From positions 62,001-126,000 of the IMG/VR virus record IMGVR_UViG_3300009158_000035: 64,000 nucleotides of DNA. One strand, given 5' to 3'. The position numbers were made by a program, and so were the translations under genes. Shown here piece after piece: positions 53,249 to 62,816 of this stretch. How positions within the stretch are numbered: the stretch's first letter is position 1; every line of letters starts with the position of its first letter. Origin of the DNA: a virus. The notes below the pieces were generated by a model. That model did not search any database and had not been told where the DNA came from. It saw only the letters and a list, made by a program, of their open reading frames with translations.

Positions 53249-53795
53249 TCCAAGACTGATAGAAGACCTAATACATCATTACTCTGAAAAGAAAAGACTG
53301 TCGCTGAAAAATTTTAGATACTGCAACAGCACCGCTGAAGACAAGCTGTTCAAGAACGCAGCGACTCTATGTAAGCAATATGAGTTAGATGCAGGCTCAT
53401 ATGTGCAGATGATGTATGATATGATGGGTGACAAGCGCGAGTTTTTTGCCCCTATGCATTTGCAGGGACCGAAAGCCATACATCTTCTAGAGAACAGGAA
53501 AAAAGAACCCAGTACTTATGTAGTGGAAATAACCAATGCCACTATAAAACCTGAAGATATATGGAATCAGCAAAAATCCCTGGCGATGATCTATATCAGA
53601 AATGGAGAAGATTCTGGTGCAGTGCTGATGAACTCTAGCTTGAAGTTTTTCGCATGGTTCAGAATTTTATCTACGCCTGACAGGTATGAGCCCGTGATAG
53701 CTAAATATAAGCATATTGCTAGGGAAGAGCTGACATCGGAAATTATAGATTTCGCAAAAAGAAGAGGGATGGATATAGATAGAATACTCGGCTAA
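53229..53795 (+). CDS. Hypothetical replication protein, 188 aa
   Basis: Not recognised. ATG 53229 is preferred over an earlier in-frame start (53166) because it overlaps primase by only 20 bases. Helical protein with no ATPase motif. Lying between primase and replicative helicase, it is in the usual place of a helicase loader or primase accessory protein; this is context, not sequence. Confidence 0.5.
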   Translation: MDIQETDPRLIEDLIHHYSEKKRLSLKNFRYCNSTAEDKLFKNAATLCKQYELDAGSYVQMMYDMMGDKREFFAPMHLQGPKAIHLLENRKKEPSTYVVEITNATIKPEDIWNQQKSLAMIYIRNGEDSGAVLMNSSLKFFAWFRILSTPDRYEPVIAKYKHIAREELTSEIIDFAKRRGMDIDRILG

Positions 53796-53796
53796 T

Positions 53797-55212
53797 ATGG
53801 AAAAATACAACGAAGCAGAATATATTGAGCTGGTTATAAAATGCCTGTATAGGGATCGAAGCGTGATGCTGAAGGCTATAGATCTCAAGGTCGTACCTGA
53901 GGATTTCGGTACACTTAATATCTACAACGCTTTTGTAGCTGCAGCTATGAAGATAGGCTATGCACCTATCAATCCTCAGGTATGTTTACTTGAGGTAAAA
54001 CCGGAGTTATCTAAACGAGGAAGCGGCATTTCTGATATGTCGCAAGTACTAGGGTTCTGGGAATACCTATATGACGATGCTGTACCATTGGGTGCAGAGT
54101 ATGTCTTAAAAAACCTACCAGACTTTATAGCGTTCAGAAGGTTCCAAACTCTAAAAATAGATAAAGCCAATAACCCTAGGGAGCTGGTTAGTGCAGCTTC
54201 GAAGCTGGTAAACGATCTAGACCTTAAAAATTCTGCGGAAGGTATCAAAGAGTACTGCCCTCTGCAGGAATTGGTTTTCGTAGAGCATCGAGAAACCATG
54301 GGTACAGGTTTTGGCATGGTTGACGCTGTTGCTCAAGGGCTAGGATACCAGGAATACGGGATAATTCTAGGACACTCAGGCAGCGGCAAAACAGCCATGG
54401 GCACATATAGTGCAATACAAAACGCCAGACAGAAAAGAAATGTGCTGTATCTGAGTATCGAGGAGCCTGCGGTAAACATCTGCAACCGCATATATAGCAA
54501 CCTGTATCGAATACCGTATACCTCTCTACATAGAGGCTGCACTTTCGCGCAACAAGATCTTAGGACAGCTCATGCAAACAGAACAGAAGACGATAAACTG
54601 GCTGCTGAACATTTAAAAGTGCATGATTTACGTAGTGCTGCACCAGTCACAGCACAATATATAGCCAATTATCTTGATCAGCTTTACGAGGAAAAAGGCT
54701 GGCATCCAGACCTGGTATATATTGATCAGATGGACTATCTCACCACATCTGCTAAGTTTGATGCAGACTGGCAAAGATATAGTAAAGTAGCCTTTGAGGT
54801 GGATGATTTATCGAACCATTTGATAGGTGGTAAACATATGTTCAGTGTGTGGTTGCTTCATCAGGCAGGGGGAAAGATGAAGAGGTCGTTCAGTAACGAC
54901 GAGATCAGTGGCTTCAAAGGCATTCTGCGTCCTGCAGATATGGTTTTGGCTATAGGTCGCGACAGTCCTCAGGACAGTATAGTCAGTATATTCTCCATAA
55001 AATCCCGACACGCAAAAAACTTCCGTCTCGACTATCTAGCAGAGCTGGAATTTATGAATTTTGAGTATCAGGAAAAAGGAGCCGAAGCCCGCTCAAAAGA
55101 GGAAACTGCGGACAAGAAACAAAAGATGGGTAAAAGCAATTTTGAAAATATCCCAGCTAAAAACACGGATTTCCTACCTTCCCCGGGTACAGGATTCCAT
55201 TCACTAGTATAG
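53797..55212 (+). CDS. Replicative DNA helicase, DnaB-like, 471 aa
   Basis: Hexameric helicase that unwinds the fork. Walker A ILGHSGSGKTAMGTY (~residues 190-204), H1a-type LYLSIEEP (~225), Walker B LVYIDQMDYLT (~305), H3 QAGGKM and an arginine-finger region after it (FSIKSRHAKN). Shorter than DnaB and similar in length to T4 gp41. The N-terminal ~150 residues are helical. The C-terminal ~45 residues are polar and Lys-rich. It starts one base after the previous stop. Confidence 0.8.
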   Translation: MEKYNEAEYIELVIKCLYRDRSVMLKAIDLKVVPEDFGTLNIYNAFVAAAMKIGYAPINPQVCLLEVKPELSKRGSGISDMSQVLGFWEYLYDDAVPLGAEYVLKNLPDFIAFRRFQTLKIDKANNPRELVSAASKLVNDLDLKNSAEGIKEYCPLQELVFVEHRETMGTGFGMVDAVAQGLGYQEYGIILGHSGSGKTAMGTYSAIQNARQKRNVLYLSIEEPAVNICNRIYSNLYRIPYTSLHRGCTFAQQDLRTAHANRTEDDKLAAEHLKVHDLRSAAPVTAQYIANYLDQLYEEKGWHPDLVYIDQMDYLTTSAKFDADWQRYSKVAFEVDDLSNHLIGGKHMFSVWLLHQAGGKMKRSFSNDEISGFKGILRPADMVLAIGRDSPQDSIVSIFSIKSRHAKNFRLDYLAELEFMNFEYQEKGAEARSKEETADKKQKMGKSNFENIPAKNTDFLPSPGTGFHSLV

Positions 55213-55214
55213 AT

Positions 55215-55685
55215 ATGAAAAATGTATATCGTTCGTTCATTGTACCGCCAGGAAAATACTGGCTGACTGATCCGTGCTATGTAATCACTGATAGTGCTGA
55301 TTGGTCTGCTTATTTACAGGCATGTGCGCTAGAAAGCGAAGAATATAAATCGCTAGGCGCACAGGAAACGACTACAGCGTTAGACTGTACACTCAATGGA
55401 CATTACACAGCGCTGCCTAACGGAATGAAAGTATTATCGTTCTCTACACATTGTGGAGATGGCGGCTATACAGATCAACTGGGCGGTAATTATACTGTAG
55501 ACTCAGGACTATTAGGTCTTGTACCTCACGAATACGCTCCAGAAGCAGATATAGCTAATGTTGGGCGTTTAGTAGATTTCCCTGAAGAGACATTGTGCTT
55601 TACTCGGGATGGAATACTAACCTTCGGAAACTATATCATAGACACTGTCGCAGGATGTCTCTCCTTCGACGGTATGGAAACTTAA
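55215..55685 (+). CDS. Conserved hypothetical protein, 156 aa
   Basis: Begins with the pattern PPGKYWLTDPCYVI, followed by STHCGDGGYTD and later YTVDSGLLGLVP. I have seen 'PGKY-LTDPCY' and 'VDSGLLGLVP' together in small phage and bacterial proteins of unknown function, but cannot name the family. Predicted all-beta with conserved Gly/Asp turns, which suggests a ligand-binding barrel. It sits between the helicase and polymerase genes. Confidence 0.55.
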   Translation: MKNVYRSFIVPPGKYWLTDPCYVITDSADWSAYLQACALESEEYKSLGAQETTTALDCTLNGHYTALPNGMKVLSFSTHCGDGGYTDQLGGNYTVDSGLLGLVPHEYAPEADIANVGRLVDFPEETLCFTRDGILTFGNYIIDTVAGCLSFDGMET

Positions 55686-55686
55686 T

Positions 55687-58380
55687 ATGGCTATTAAAGT
55701 AAAGATAGAAACACCCGTAGCTGAAGGCTGCTCACCAGAGCTTCTGATAGTGTTCAGTCATCCTAATAAGGACGACCTGGAAGCCAGAGCTTTTGGTAAG
55801 AAAGGCTTTGCTGCCGATGAAGTGCACAATGCACTGAATGCCGCAGGTATTCCGTTAGAAAATGTACATTTCACAGGCATGGTCAAGCACGGCATAGGTA
55901 GCAAGAGTAAGCCTTCTGCAGAAGACATTGAGGAATGGCGCGAGGAGCTGGATAGAGAGATTGAGGCAATTAAACCAAAACTCATTATTCCTCTAGGTGC
56001 AGAAGTCTTCAAGCGTATCATGCGCTCTAATATAAAGATGGGAGACTATATTGGAGAAGTTACCGACACCCCGTACGGCAAAGTGCTAGCTAACTATGCG
56101 CCTGGTATGCTGGTGGCGATGGACCCTACAAAACGTCCTGAGTTCAGAGAGAACTTTCTCCTCGCAAAACGGGTACTGGATAACAACCTGAAATACGAGG
56201 AGTATAAGTATATCATTGTCGATGACCCTGCTGAAAATACTAGAATATTGCAGCAGTACATAGATAAGGGAATGCTTACTGTAGGTTATGACGCTGAGTG
56301 GTTCGGTAGCAAATTCACTGATGATGAAGTAATGTACGAGTTTCAGTACTGCTGTCAGAAAGATTTGGCGATAGTATTGAATATCAGCAAGGACGGAGTC
56401 ACAGAGAATAGAGAGCTTCTAGACACCATGAAGCTTCTGCTAGAGCATCCTGATGCAAAGAGACTGGGCTGGAATATCCGTGCTGACGACCTTAGGTTGC
56501 GACACAGAGGGTTCAAACTTCCTGACGAAACGCTGGCCTTCGACGGCATGAAGGCTGTAGCGTTTTTTGATAGTCGTCTGAGTAAAGGATTGGAGACAGG
56601 TATCAAGATGTTTACAGACTACCCTCCGTACTACACAGCGCTAAACAGGAAAATGAAGGAACATAAACTAGCCAAGAGTGAGTTGGCCAAGATGAAGTTC
56701 CTGGAGCCCGAGATCTACTACTACTATTGCGCTGGTGACGCTGTGAGTCACCGAGAAGCGTGTCTTAGAATGATGCGTCAGTTCCCCGAACACCTGAAGT
56801 CCGTATACTACGATATTTATCTGCCGCTAACCCATTACTTCACAGACATGGAGTTGACAGGTATAGCTGTAGATAAAAATGTGCTGAACGATATCACAGA
56901 GAAGTACAGCGTCAAATACGAGGAGCTAAAGAAGACGCTGGTAGACTATCTGAAAGACAGGTTCAATGTTGAGGACTTTAATCCGAATAGTTCTGCACAG
57001 AAGAAACACCTGCTGTTTGAGGTCTTAAATGTGGAGCCTGCCTATTATACAAAGGCAGGTAAAAGTCCAAAAAGCAAGGCCTGGTACGACAACCAAAAGC
57101 CTCAAACACAACAGATGTATGCTCCAAGCACAAACAGCAAAAGTTTGGCCACTATTAAGTTCCAGTTAGAGGAGCTACTAGATAAAGAGCCTGACTATGA
57201 GCCTGTTCAGGCAGTATATAAAGCTATTGAGTTGTTACTCAGTGTGGGTCGACTAGGGGTTTTCGCCACAAAGTTCCTCAGCAGGAAAGGTGTGGTATTA
57301 GACACTGATAGTGACCTTGACGAGGACATGGATGAGCCGTTAAAGCAGAGCTATTGGGCGGCCATATGTAATGACGGTAAAGTACATGCAAGCTTCTTTG
57401 AATGCTTGAAGAACTTCAGGGCGAGTAGCAGTCCTAATGTACAAAATCCTGCCTCGAAAGTGTTGGCCTATATTCCAGATATTTTCATACCTGGATATGG
57501 AAAACTCAATAGTGACGAACAGAAAAAGCTGGAGCATAAACTACCGAAGAACATCAGGAACATATTCTGCACAGGTAGTCCAGACTATCATTGGTGTGAG
57601 CTTGACGTCGCCGGGGCAGACTTGGCGATTATGGCGTTTCTGAGTCAGGATGAAGATTTCATCCATGACATTAGAGCAGGCAACTTCCATCAGACCAAGA
57701 TGCGAGAATACTTTAACGATCACACTCTCACTAAAAAAGACGTGAGTAAGTATGTTATCGCGAAAAGTATTACTTTCAGGGTGTCCTATACTGCCGGTTT
57801 GAAGTTTGCCGCCATGCCTATCCAGGCTGATATCTATGCAGAGAACGGTCTACATGTAGGTCTGGCTACACTAGAGTATGCATTGGAAACCTGGGGCAGA
57901 TATAAGAGGTATATGCAATATCGTGATAGATGCACGAATGAAGTAAAAAACAATCAGCGTATCACGAATGCTAGAGGGCTTGTATTGAACTATGAGTCCA
58001 CTGATAACTTCGGTATCCTTGCAGGATGGATGAATGAGAGCCTGGCTTTCCCTGTAGCTAGTGAACTTGCCTGGTTCATGTGGGAGGCTTCGGTAAATCT
58101 GAAAAACGTCCTTAAAAAGGAAGGACTGTGGATGAAGTATATCTACCCGATAAATACTGTACATGATGCAGGCTATTGGGCAGTACACAAAGACCTGTGC
58201 AAAGATAATTATATCCAGGAAGTCCTGAAGCATGTCTTCTGTCACCAGACAAAGCTGGCTACAGGCGATAACGTAGGCTGTGAGCTAGCTATTATGGATC
58301 GTTGGAAGGGTAAGGAAAAAGTGTTCGAAAAAGAAACTGCCTGGAACTTTGAAAAGAGTACCTGGGAGTGGAAAGCTTGA
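55687..58380 (+). CDS. Family A DNA polymerase with UDG-like N-terminus, 897 aa
   Basis: Replicative polymerase. Residues ~18-165 resemble a uracil-DNA-glycosylase-type domain (FSHPNKDDLEARAFGKKGF, KPKLIIPLGAEVFKRI), a fusion also known from SPO1-like phages; iron-sulfur Cys are not seen. A DEDDy 3'-5' exonuclease follows (D202-x-E204 in GYDAEWFG, LGWNIRADD, YCAGD). The PolA palm has motif A ELDVAGADLAIMAF (D640), motif B AKSITFRVSYTAG (K, F, Y retained) and motif C VHDAGYW (H826-D827-A828), where the usual Glu of HDE is Ala. Catalysis could still use D640 and D827. It is followed by the Gp88-like gene. Confidence 0.85.
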   Translation: MAIKVKIETPVAEGCSPELLIVFSHPNKDDLEARAFGKKGFAADEVHNALNAAGIPLENVHFTGMVKHGIGSKSKPSAEDIEEWREELDREIEAIKPKLIIPLGAEVFKRIMRSNIKMGDYIGEVTDTPYGKVLANYAPGMLVAMDPTKRPEFRENFLLAKRVLDNNLKYEEYKYIIVDDPAENTRILQQYIDKGMLTVGYDAEWFGSKFTDDEVMYEFQYCCQKDLAIVLNISKDGVTENRELLDTMKLLLEHPDAKRLGWNIRADDLRLRHRGFKLPDETLAFDGMKAVAFFDSRLSKGLETGIKMFTDYPPYYTALNRKMKEHKLAKSELAKMKFLEPEIYYYYCAGDAVSHREACLRMMRQFPEHLKSVYYDIYLPLTHYFTDMELTGIAVDKNVLNDITEKYSVKYEELKKTLVDYLKDRFNVEDFNPNSSAQKKHLLFEVLNVEPAYYTKAGKSPKSKAWYDNQKPQTQQMYAPSTNSKSLATIKFQLEELLDKEPDYEPVQAVYKAIELLLSVGRLGVFATKFLSRKGVVLDTDSDLDEDMDEPLKQSYWAAICNDGKVHASFFECLKNFRASSSPNVQNPASKVLAYIPDIFIPGYGKLNSDEQKKLEHKLPKNIRNIFCTGSPDYHWCELDVAGADLAIMAFLSQDEDFIHDIRAGNFHQTKMREYFNDHTLTKKDVSKYVIAKSITFRVSYTAGLKFAAMPIQADIYAENGLHVGLATLEYALETWGRYKRYMQYRDRCTNEVKNNQRITNARGLVLNYESTDNFGILAGWMNESLAFPVASELAWFMWEASVNLKNVLKKEGLWMKYIYPINTVHDAGYWAVHKDLCKDNYIQEVLKHVFCHQTKLATGDNVGCELAIMDRWKGKEKVFEKETAWNFEKSTWEWKA

Positions 58381-58381
58381 T

Positions 58382-59104
58382 ATGAATAAATGTCCAAGCT
58401 TTAAGCTGACTAATAACAGCAAAGTCAGATTTTTCGACAAACATAACAATACGTTCAGTATATCTCAAGGTAGGGTAGAAGATGGTGGTACATGTGTACA
58501 TGCCACGGAAGCCTGCCTGAAGGTATGCTATGATGCTACGCTGCGTAGGATATATAAGCACTACAAAGCTAACGAGGACTATAACAAAGACCTTGTATGG
58601 GAGAAGCCCGTAGCGGAACAGATTGAAGTGATCAACAATAGTGTCAAAAAATGGTACTATGATACTGGGCATATACAGCCTTACTTCCGAATACATACAG
58701 GCGGAGAATTCTTTAACGAGAACTACGTCAACGCCTGGAAGACAGTCATCGATGCTTTTCAGCAGATACATTTTTGGGTATACACCCGAAGCCTTTTCGC
58801 CGTACCTATACTTGCAGGAACCAGAAACCTGACATTGTTATTGAGTTGCGACGAAGACAATAAAGATGAAGTACTTAAAACATACGACGTCTTTAAAACC
58901 CATCCAAACATATCTGTTGCATGGATGGGTGATAATGTCCCTCCGCTGTTTCCTAGGGATAGATCGTTACTGGTCTGTCCTGAAGTAACCGGAAAGACAA
59001 AAAATATAGACAAACAGGGAGCATGCTCAAGATGCCGAGCTTGCATTGACCGGCCTTTAAAATCCGGCAATATCCGCCACATACAGTTTCCTATTCATAG
59101 GTAA
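58382..59104 (+). CDS. Gp88-like cysteine-rich protein, 240 aa
   Basis: Resembles the phage 'gene product 88' group. Start ATG 58382, one base after the polymerase stop. C38, C45 and C49 form 'C-x6-C-x3-C' in GGTCVHATEACLKVCYDA, with YFRIHTGGEFFNENYV and FWVYTRSL later. The C-terminal part has further cysteines (LLVCPEVTG, CSRCRACID). Clustered Cys suggest a metal or iron-sulfur centre, but it is not the CxxxCxxC motif of classic radical SAM enzymes. Function is unknown. Confidence 0.6.
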   Translation: MNKCPSFKLTNNSKVRFFDKHNNTFSISQGRVEDGGTCVHATEACLKVCYDATLRRIYKHYKANEDYNKDLVWEKPVAEQIEVINNSVKKWYYDTGHIQPYFRIHTGGEFFNENYVNAWKTVIDAFQQIHFWVYTRSLFAVPILAGTRNLTLLLSCDEDNKDEVLKTYDVFKTHPNISVAWMGDNVPPLFPRDRSLLVCPEVTGKTKNIDKQGACSRCRACIDRPLKSGNIRHIQFPIHR

Positions 59105-59150
59105 TTGTATCCCCAGAACAAAACAATCGACCAGGCGGCTCATTAAGAGC

Positions 59151-59156
59151 TATAAT
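59151..59156 (+). promoter_or_regulatory. -10 box TATAAT before 59200 gene
   Basis: TATAAT at 59151-59156 with no convincing -35 at 17 bases. The predicted start near 59163 lies downstream of the alternative upstream start codon (59155), which supports ATG 59200 as the true start. Confidence 0.5.
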
Positions 59157-59199
59157 GGTCACAGCAAAGCAGTCAGTTAACCACAAACACAATAATAGT

Positions 59200-59556
59200 A
59201 TGACCACATCAAACAACTCCTCCATCGAAAACCTCAACGTCGCTCTTGAAAACCTGCAAGCTGTGACTGCAGCCATTGTTGCAGCTCCTGCGAAGTACAA
59301 GATTGAGATCGCTGATCGGACAGGTCACAGCACTGTCGCAGATCTGAGCCTTGAACAGGCCACCGAGAACATTCTCGAGAATGCAGAAAAGAAAGCTCGT
59401 TGGGTGTTCATCAATGGTGAGAAAATTGAATTCACTGGAGGCAATTTCCGCAGCCAGGAAAACGTGCAGAAGCTGCAAGCCAAACTTCAGGCAATGCATG
59501 ACCCCGCAGTCTTGCTGACAGGCATGCTCGTCGGCGGTCTGGGTATCGCTGAATAA
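59200..59556 (+). CDS. Small protein in its own transcription unit, 118 aa
   Basis: Not recognised. Starts MTTSNNSSIENLNVALENL and is rich in Ala and Asn, mostly helical. A middle part is beta (KIEIADRTGHSTV, RWVFINGEKIEF) and the C-terminus is hydrophobic (LTGMLVGGLGIAE). It has its own promoter and a strong terminator, so it is probably abundant. Confidence 0.6.
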   Translation: MTTSNNSSIENLNVALENLQAVTAAIVAAPAKYKIEIADRTGHSTVADLSLEQATENILENAEKKARWVFINGEKIEFTGGNFRSQENVQKLQAKLQAMHDPAVLLTGMLVGGLGIAE

Positions 59557-59581
59557 GCTTTACTTCCACCTGAATCTACAG

Positions 59582-59618
59582 CCCCCTGGCACCATGCGTG
59601 TCAGGGGGTTTTATTTTA
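59582..59618 (+). terminator. Strong rho-independent terminator
   Basis: CCCCCTGGCAC (59582-59592) pairs with GTGTCAGGGGG (59598-59608), 11 bp with a G-U pair, 5-base loop, then TTTTATTTTA. Ends the 59200 unit. Confidence 0.9.
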
Positions 59619-59640
59619 TACACATACACGTATCATATTT

Positions 59641-61773
59641 ATGAATATTAGATCCGATAAATTCAAAGACATTGTTAAAGAATATATAGCCTTATCAAAG
59701 TGCTTTCATAAAAGTGAGGTAAAACTAGAGTACACATACAATACAGGTTATGAGATGGAGTACAGTACACAATACACAAGTCTAGAGTTTAGATCTGTGG
59801 CTAAGATGTACACCTTTTGTAAATTGCGCGCGATTCCTATTCATGGGAATCTATTGACAAGCGCTGCAAGAGTACGCAACGAGATCGCTGAGTTGTGTAC
59901 CGGGCTGACCAAGAATCATGTGTTGGTGGATATAAATCCAAACCACACCAAATCATTCAAGACGCTGAAGCTTACGCCGTGTAAAACACCGTCTTCGTAT
60001 CAGCCTAAACTAATTGAGGATACTCCTCTCGAAATTACGGAAGGAGACTACACGTACAGGTTTATAACTGCCAAGAAGCCTGGGTATGTAGGCAATTATA
60101 TAATTTCTATCATCTGCAGAAATGATGATAAGATGTACGATTATCTTGATAAGGGATTTTATGTACATACCGTCGAGCAAAAGGTTGGGTTTAAAAAGAC
60201 CTACCGACATATCGTGGCTAACGAATATGATGTAAACGTGGCACATATTTTCGCCATGTGTACAGTCGATCCAAAACTGGCCGATATGTTGCAACACGGG
60301 TGTTTCATAAACGTACACACCGCCGAAATTACACGACTCAGGATGGCTAAAAAAATGAATGATGGTGGTAAAAAGAAAGAATCTTTTCCAACACACATTC
60401 ATGACGCGATTGAAGAAGACTATAGACAGAATAGTACGCTGCAGGTTGTAGGGAAGTTGGTGGCTGGAGAGATCGAAAAGACTACAATCAATAACATTGT
60501 ATTCACGAAGAGCTCTGCCTTATATGATCAGATCTCTATAGAGGCAGAAGACCTGCTCGACGTATTGTACAAAGAGCTTAACTTCAATGGTGAGTTTGAT
60601 ATCTACTCTATCACAGCCATATATGCGGCACACATGGAGAAAAGCCTGAACAAGCGCAGTCCTGAAACTGAAGCAACCAAAGATGCCGAGGATACACTTG
60701 AGGAAGAAGTACAGGCTGCAGGAGCAGACAGTCTTGTGCTGCCGGAGGTCAAGATCAACGGCATTCCCATCAATGCCACGTTGACTGATACATTCCAGCG
60801 CCGTATCAACAAGGTGCGTATCAATAAAGACGAGCTGGCAAAAGCGATCAGCCGAGCAAGCTGCTATCACAACGCAGATGATTATAAGCTGTTCTTGAAG
60901 AGTATCAGCAGGATGAGTATCAAGTACCATGATATCATCTCTAACGGACTGCCTGTAAAGATTCATTCTACCATCAGTAGAGAAGAATATCATAAGGCCG
61001 AACCTACAGAGTCTGCACCAGCCCTCAAGCTGTGCATAGATCCAGTAGACAAATACTTCAAGCTGCAGGTAGACAAAGACCGTATGGTTCGAGTGAACCT
61101 AGGTAGACTGATCAAGAAAGTAGAGACCCTTAACAGAAAGACCAACAATAAGAGCTATCTCGAGACAGTACCAGGCTACTTCTATAAGCGTTCCAGTGTG
61201 CGTAACTATAACTGGTGTGCACAAGAACTGGTGGCAGTATTGATTGATTGCTGCACCTTCCAGAAAACGCAAAAGAAGGAAGACGGTACGGATGAAACAG
61301 TCCCTGATGTGCTTATCAGTAACGAGGATATCCTCAAACTGATGGATATGGCTAACGAGCAAAAACGAAAAATCCTCGAGCGTTCAAAAGAGTTCCTGGC
61401 TACTGCCGTAAAACTTACTGACGCTAAGTTGATAGAGTTTTTGGGCGAGTGTGCATATCACGTCAAGGGTACACTCAGAGAGTATGCGGTAGTTATCAAA
61501 AATGCTAAAGTGTACGACTATGCTACAAAGCAATATCGCTGCATTGTAAACGACAGGCATTATGCAGGCGCAGGTTATGACGATATTGCTGCAAGGCTGC
61601 TGGCGTTGAAGAACGATAGTACCACGCAAGCGCATATCAATACACTCAAGGGAGCAGCGCAACCCGGAGCCGAGAATGTACACAATGACTATGTACCCGA
61701 ACGCGATGTGACTGACGGACTGGTAGAAGTCATTAACAAAATATATACAAACAAAGTAGAAAATAATGCGTAA
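59641..61773 (+). CDS. Unknown protein, 710 aa
   Basis: Not recognised. Soluble, alpha/beta, lysine-rich, with no signal or membrane segment. An acidic linker at ~345-360 (KDAEDTLEEEVQAAGAD) separates an N-terminal half from a C-terminal half that has helical, basic character (FQRRINKVRINKDELAKAI). No nuclease or ATPase motif was found. It overlaps the next gene by 8 bases, so it probably works with the exonuclease-like protein and may have a role in DNA metabolism. Confidence 0.55.
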   Translation: MNIRSDKFKDIVKEYIALSKCFHKSEVKLEYTYNTGYEMEYSTQYTSLEFRSVAKMYTFCKLRAIPIHGNLLTSAARVRNEIAELCTGLTKNHVLVDINPNHTKSFKTLKLTPCKTPSSYQPKLIEDTPLEITEGDYTYRFITAKKPGYVGNYIISIICRNDDKMYDYLDKGFYVHTVEQKVGFKKTYRHIVANEYDVNVAHIFAMCTVDPKLADMLQHGCFINVHTAEITRLRMAKKMNDGGKKKESFPTHIHDAIEEDYRQNSTLQVVGKLVAGEIEKTTINNIVFTKSSALYDQISIEAEDLLDVLYKELNFNGEFDIYSITAIYAAHMEKSLNKRSPETEATKDAEDTLEEEVQAAGADSLVLPEVKINGIPINATLTDTFQRRINKVRINKDELAKAISRASCYHNADDYKLFLKSISRMSIKYHDIISNGLPVKIHSTISREEYHKAEPTESAPALKLCIDPVDKYFKLQVDKDRMVRVNLGRLIKKVETLNRKTNNKSYLETVPGYFYKRSSVRNYNWCAQELVAVLIDCCTFQKTQKKEDGTDETVPDVLISNEDILKLMDMANEQKRKILERSKEFLATAVKLTDAKLIEFLGECAYHVKGTLREYAVVIKNAKVYDYATKQYRCIVNDRHYAGAGYDDIAARLLALKNDSTTQAHINTLKGAAQPGAENVHNDYVPERDVTDGLVEVINKIYTNKVENNA

Positions 61774-62392
61774 ACAATACATCCTGCATATAGAGACTGC
61801 TCCTTTACCTATGGAGCAGCTGATAACTGCCGCCCCTACATTCAGGGCGGCAGCGAACATAAAGGATCCTAAAAAGATCGAAGAAGATATCGAAAAGAGA
61901 AAAAATAAATACTTCGAAGAAGCAGCATACAATGCAGCTACTGCGAAGATTTGTGCACTAGCCTGGATGGATATATCGGACATGAAGGTGCAGTCTGTTA
62001 ACTCAGAGTTTGAGGAAGACCTGCTGCCTGAGTTGTTTGATATGCTTACAAAGCCTGAATATGCACATACATATACGTTTAGAGGGCTCAAGTTTGTATA
62101 TCCATTCATCTGTCGCAGAGCCTTGACACTAGGTATCAACTTCTTCGATGTGTTCTTTGGGGAAAAAGGCCATCGGCTGCATTTTGATATTGCCCAAATA
62201 TGGGCATGCGGCAGCTCTAGCCATCCTGAGTCACTTGAAGAAATTACTAAAGTGTTGAGTATCAATTATATGGATAATCCTCAGCCGTACTATAAGTTAC
62301 GTGCAGCAGACGCACACAACGCTACAAACCATGCAGGAGAGCAGCTAACTAGCACGATCAATGCAATCGACGCAATTAGAAGGCGGTTTTAA
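61766..62392 (+). CDS. DnaQ-like exonuclease-fold protein, likely degenerate, 208 aa
   Basis: The start YILHIETAPLP sits where an exonuclease of the PolB-type 3'-5' (PF10108-like) group has 'DIET-P'. The later LHFDIAQIW and the C-terminal DAHNATNH also match its plan. The first Asp is replaced by His, and the second motif, normally with a D, reads FRGLKFVYPFICRRAL. Two of the expected carboxylates thus appear to be lost, so it may bind nucleic acid without cutting it. The fold assignment is by pattern. Confidence 0.45.
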   Translation: MRKQYILHIETAPLPMEQLITAAPTFRAAANIKDPKKIEEDIEKRKNKYFEEAAYNAATAKICALAWMDISDMKVQSVNSEFEEDLLPELFDMLTKPEYAHTYTFRGLKFVYPFICRRALTLGINFFDVFFGEKGHRLHFDIAQIWACGSSSHPESLEEITKVLSINYMDNPQPYYKLRAADAHNATNHAGEQLTSTINAIDAIRRRF

Positions 62393-62396
62393 TAGC

Positions 62397-62816
62397 ATGA
62401 ATGCATATCTAATGGAGACCATGCTAGAAGCGGCGGATAGCTGTACCGACCCTGTTGAAGAGCAGGGCGGTATAATCTTATCCAAAAACAACGAGTACTG
62501 CTTCGTAAAAGTCAAAAACATTCATGCAGGTACTAGTGTAGCTGCAGGGCTGTATGAGACTGATCAGCAAGAATTGCGAGAGCATGTATTCTCAAAGATG
62601 GGTGAGGGGTGGAAGTTCCATGCGAGCTTCCATACCCATCCTCAATGGTCGCCTGTTCCAAGTAGCCTAGATCTGGAGAAACTGTTCCAGGGCTTCAAGT
62701 ACAATGTAATATTCGCACCCAAGCCGGCCACATTCTGCTACGCTGAGTGGGTTGAAGACAGGTGCGTCATGCAATATATCCCTAAGAAAACACTACAATC
62801 ACTACTTAAATCATAA
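62397..62816 (+). CDS. JAMM/MPN-type metallopeptidase, 139 aa
   Basis: Zinc isopeptidase fold. The JAMM motif is complete: H79-T-H81, seven residues, then S89-x2-D92 (FHTHPQWSPVPSSLD), with E21/E22 in EEQGGIIL as the upstream catalytic Glu. ATG 62397 lies 4 bases after the previous stop; the earlier in-frame start at 62361 would overlap it. JAMM enzymes remove ubiquitin-like tags or trim C-terminal tails. The E1-like gene follows at 4 bases, so the two probably act together. No ubiquitin-like or E2 protein is visible nearby. Confidence 0.8.
   Translation: MNAYLMETMLEAADSCTDPVEEQGGIILSKNNEYCFVKVKNIHAGTSVAAGLYETDQQELREHVFSKMGEGWKFHASFHTHPQWSPVPSSLDLEKLFQGFKYNVIFAPKPATFCYAEWVEDRCVMQYIPKKTLQSLLKS

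Noticed and set aside
61384-62265. 293-residue minus-strand ORF
   Set aside because: Antisense to two well-packed plus-strand genes, with Cys/Ser-rich composition and no start context; a shadow frame.
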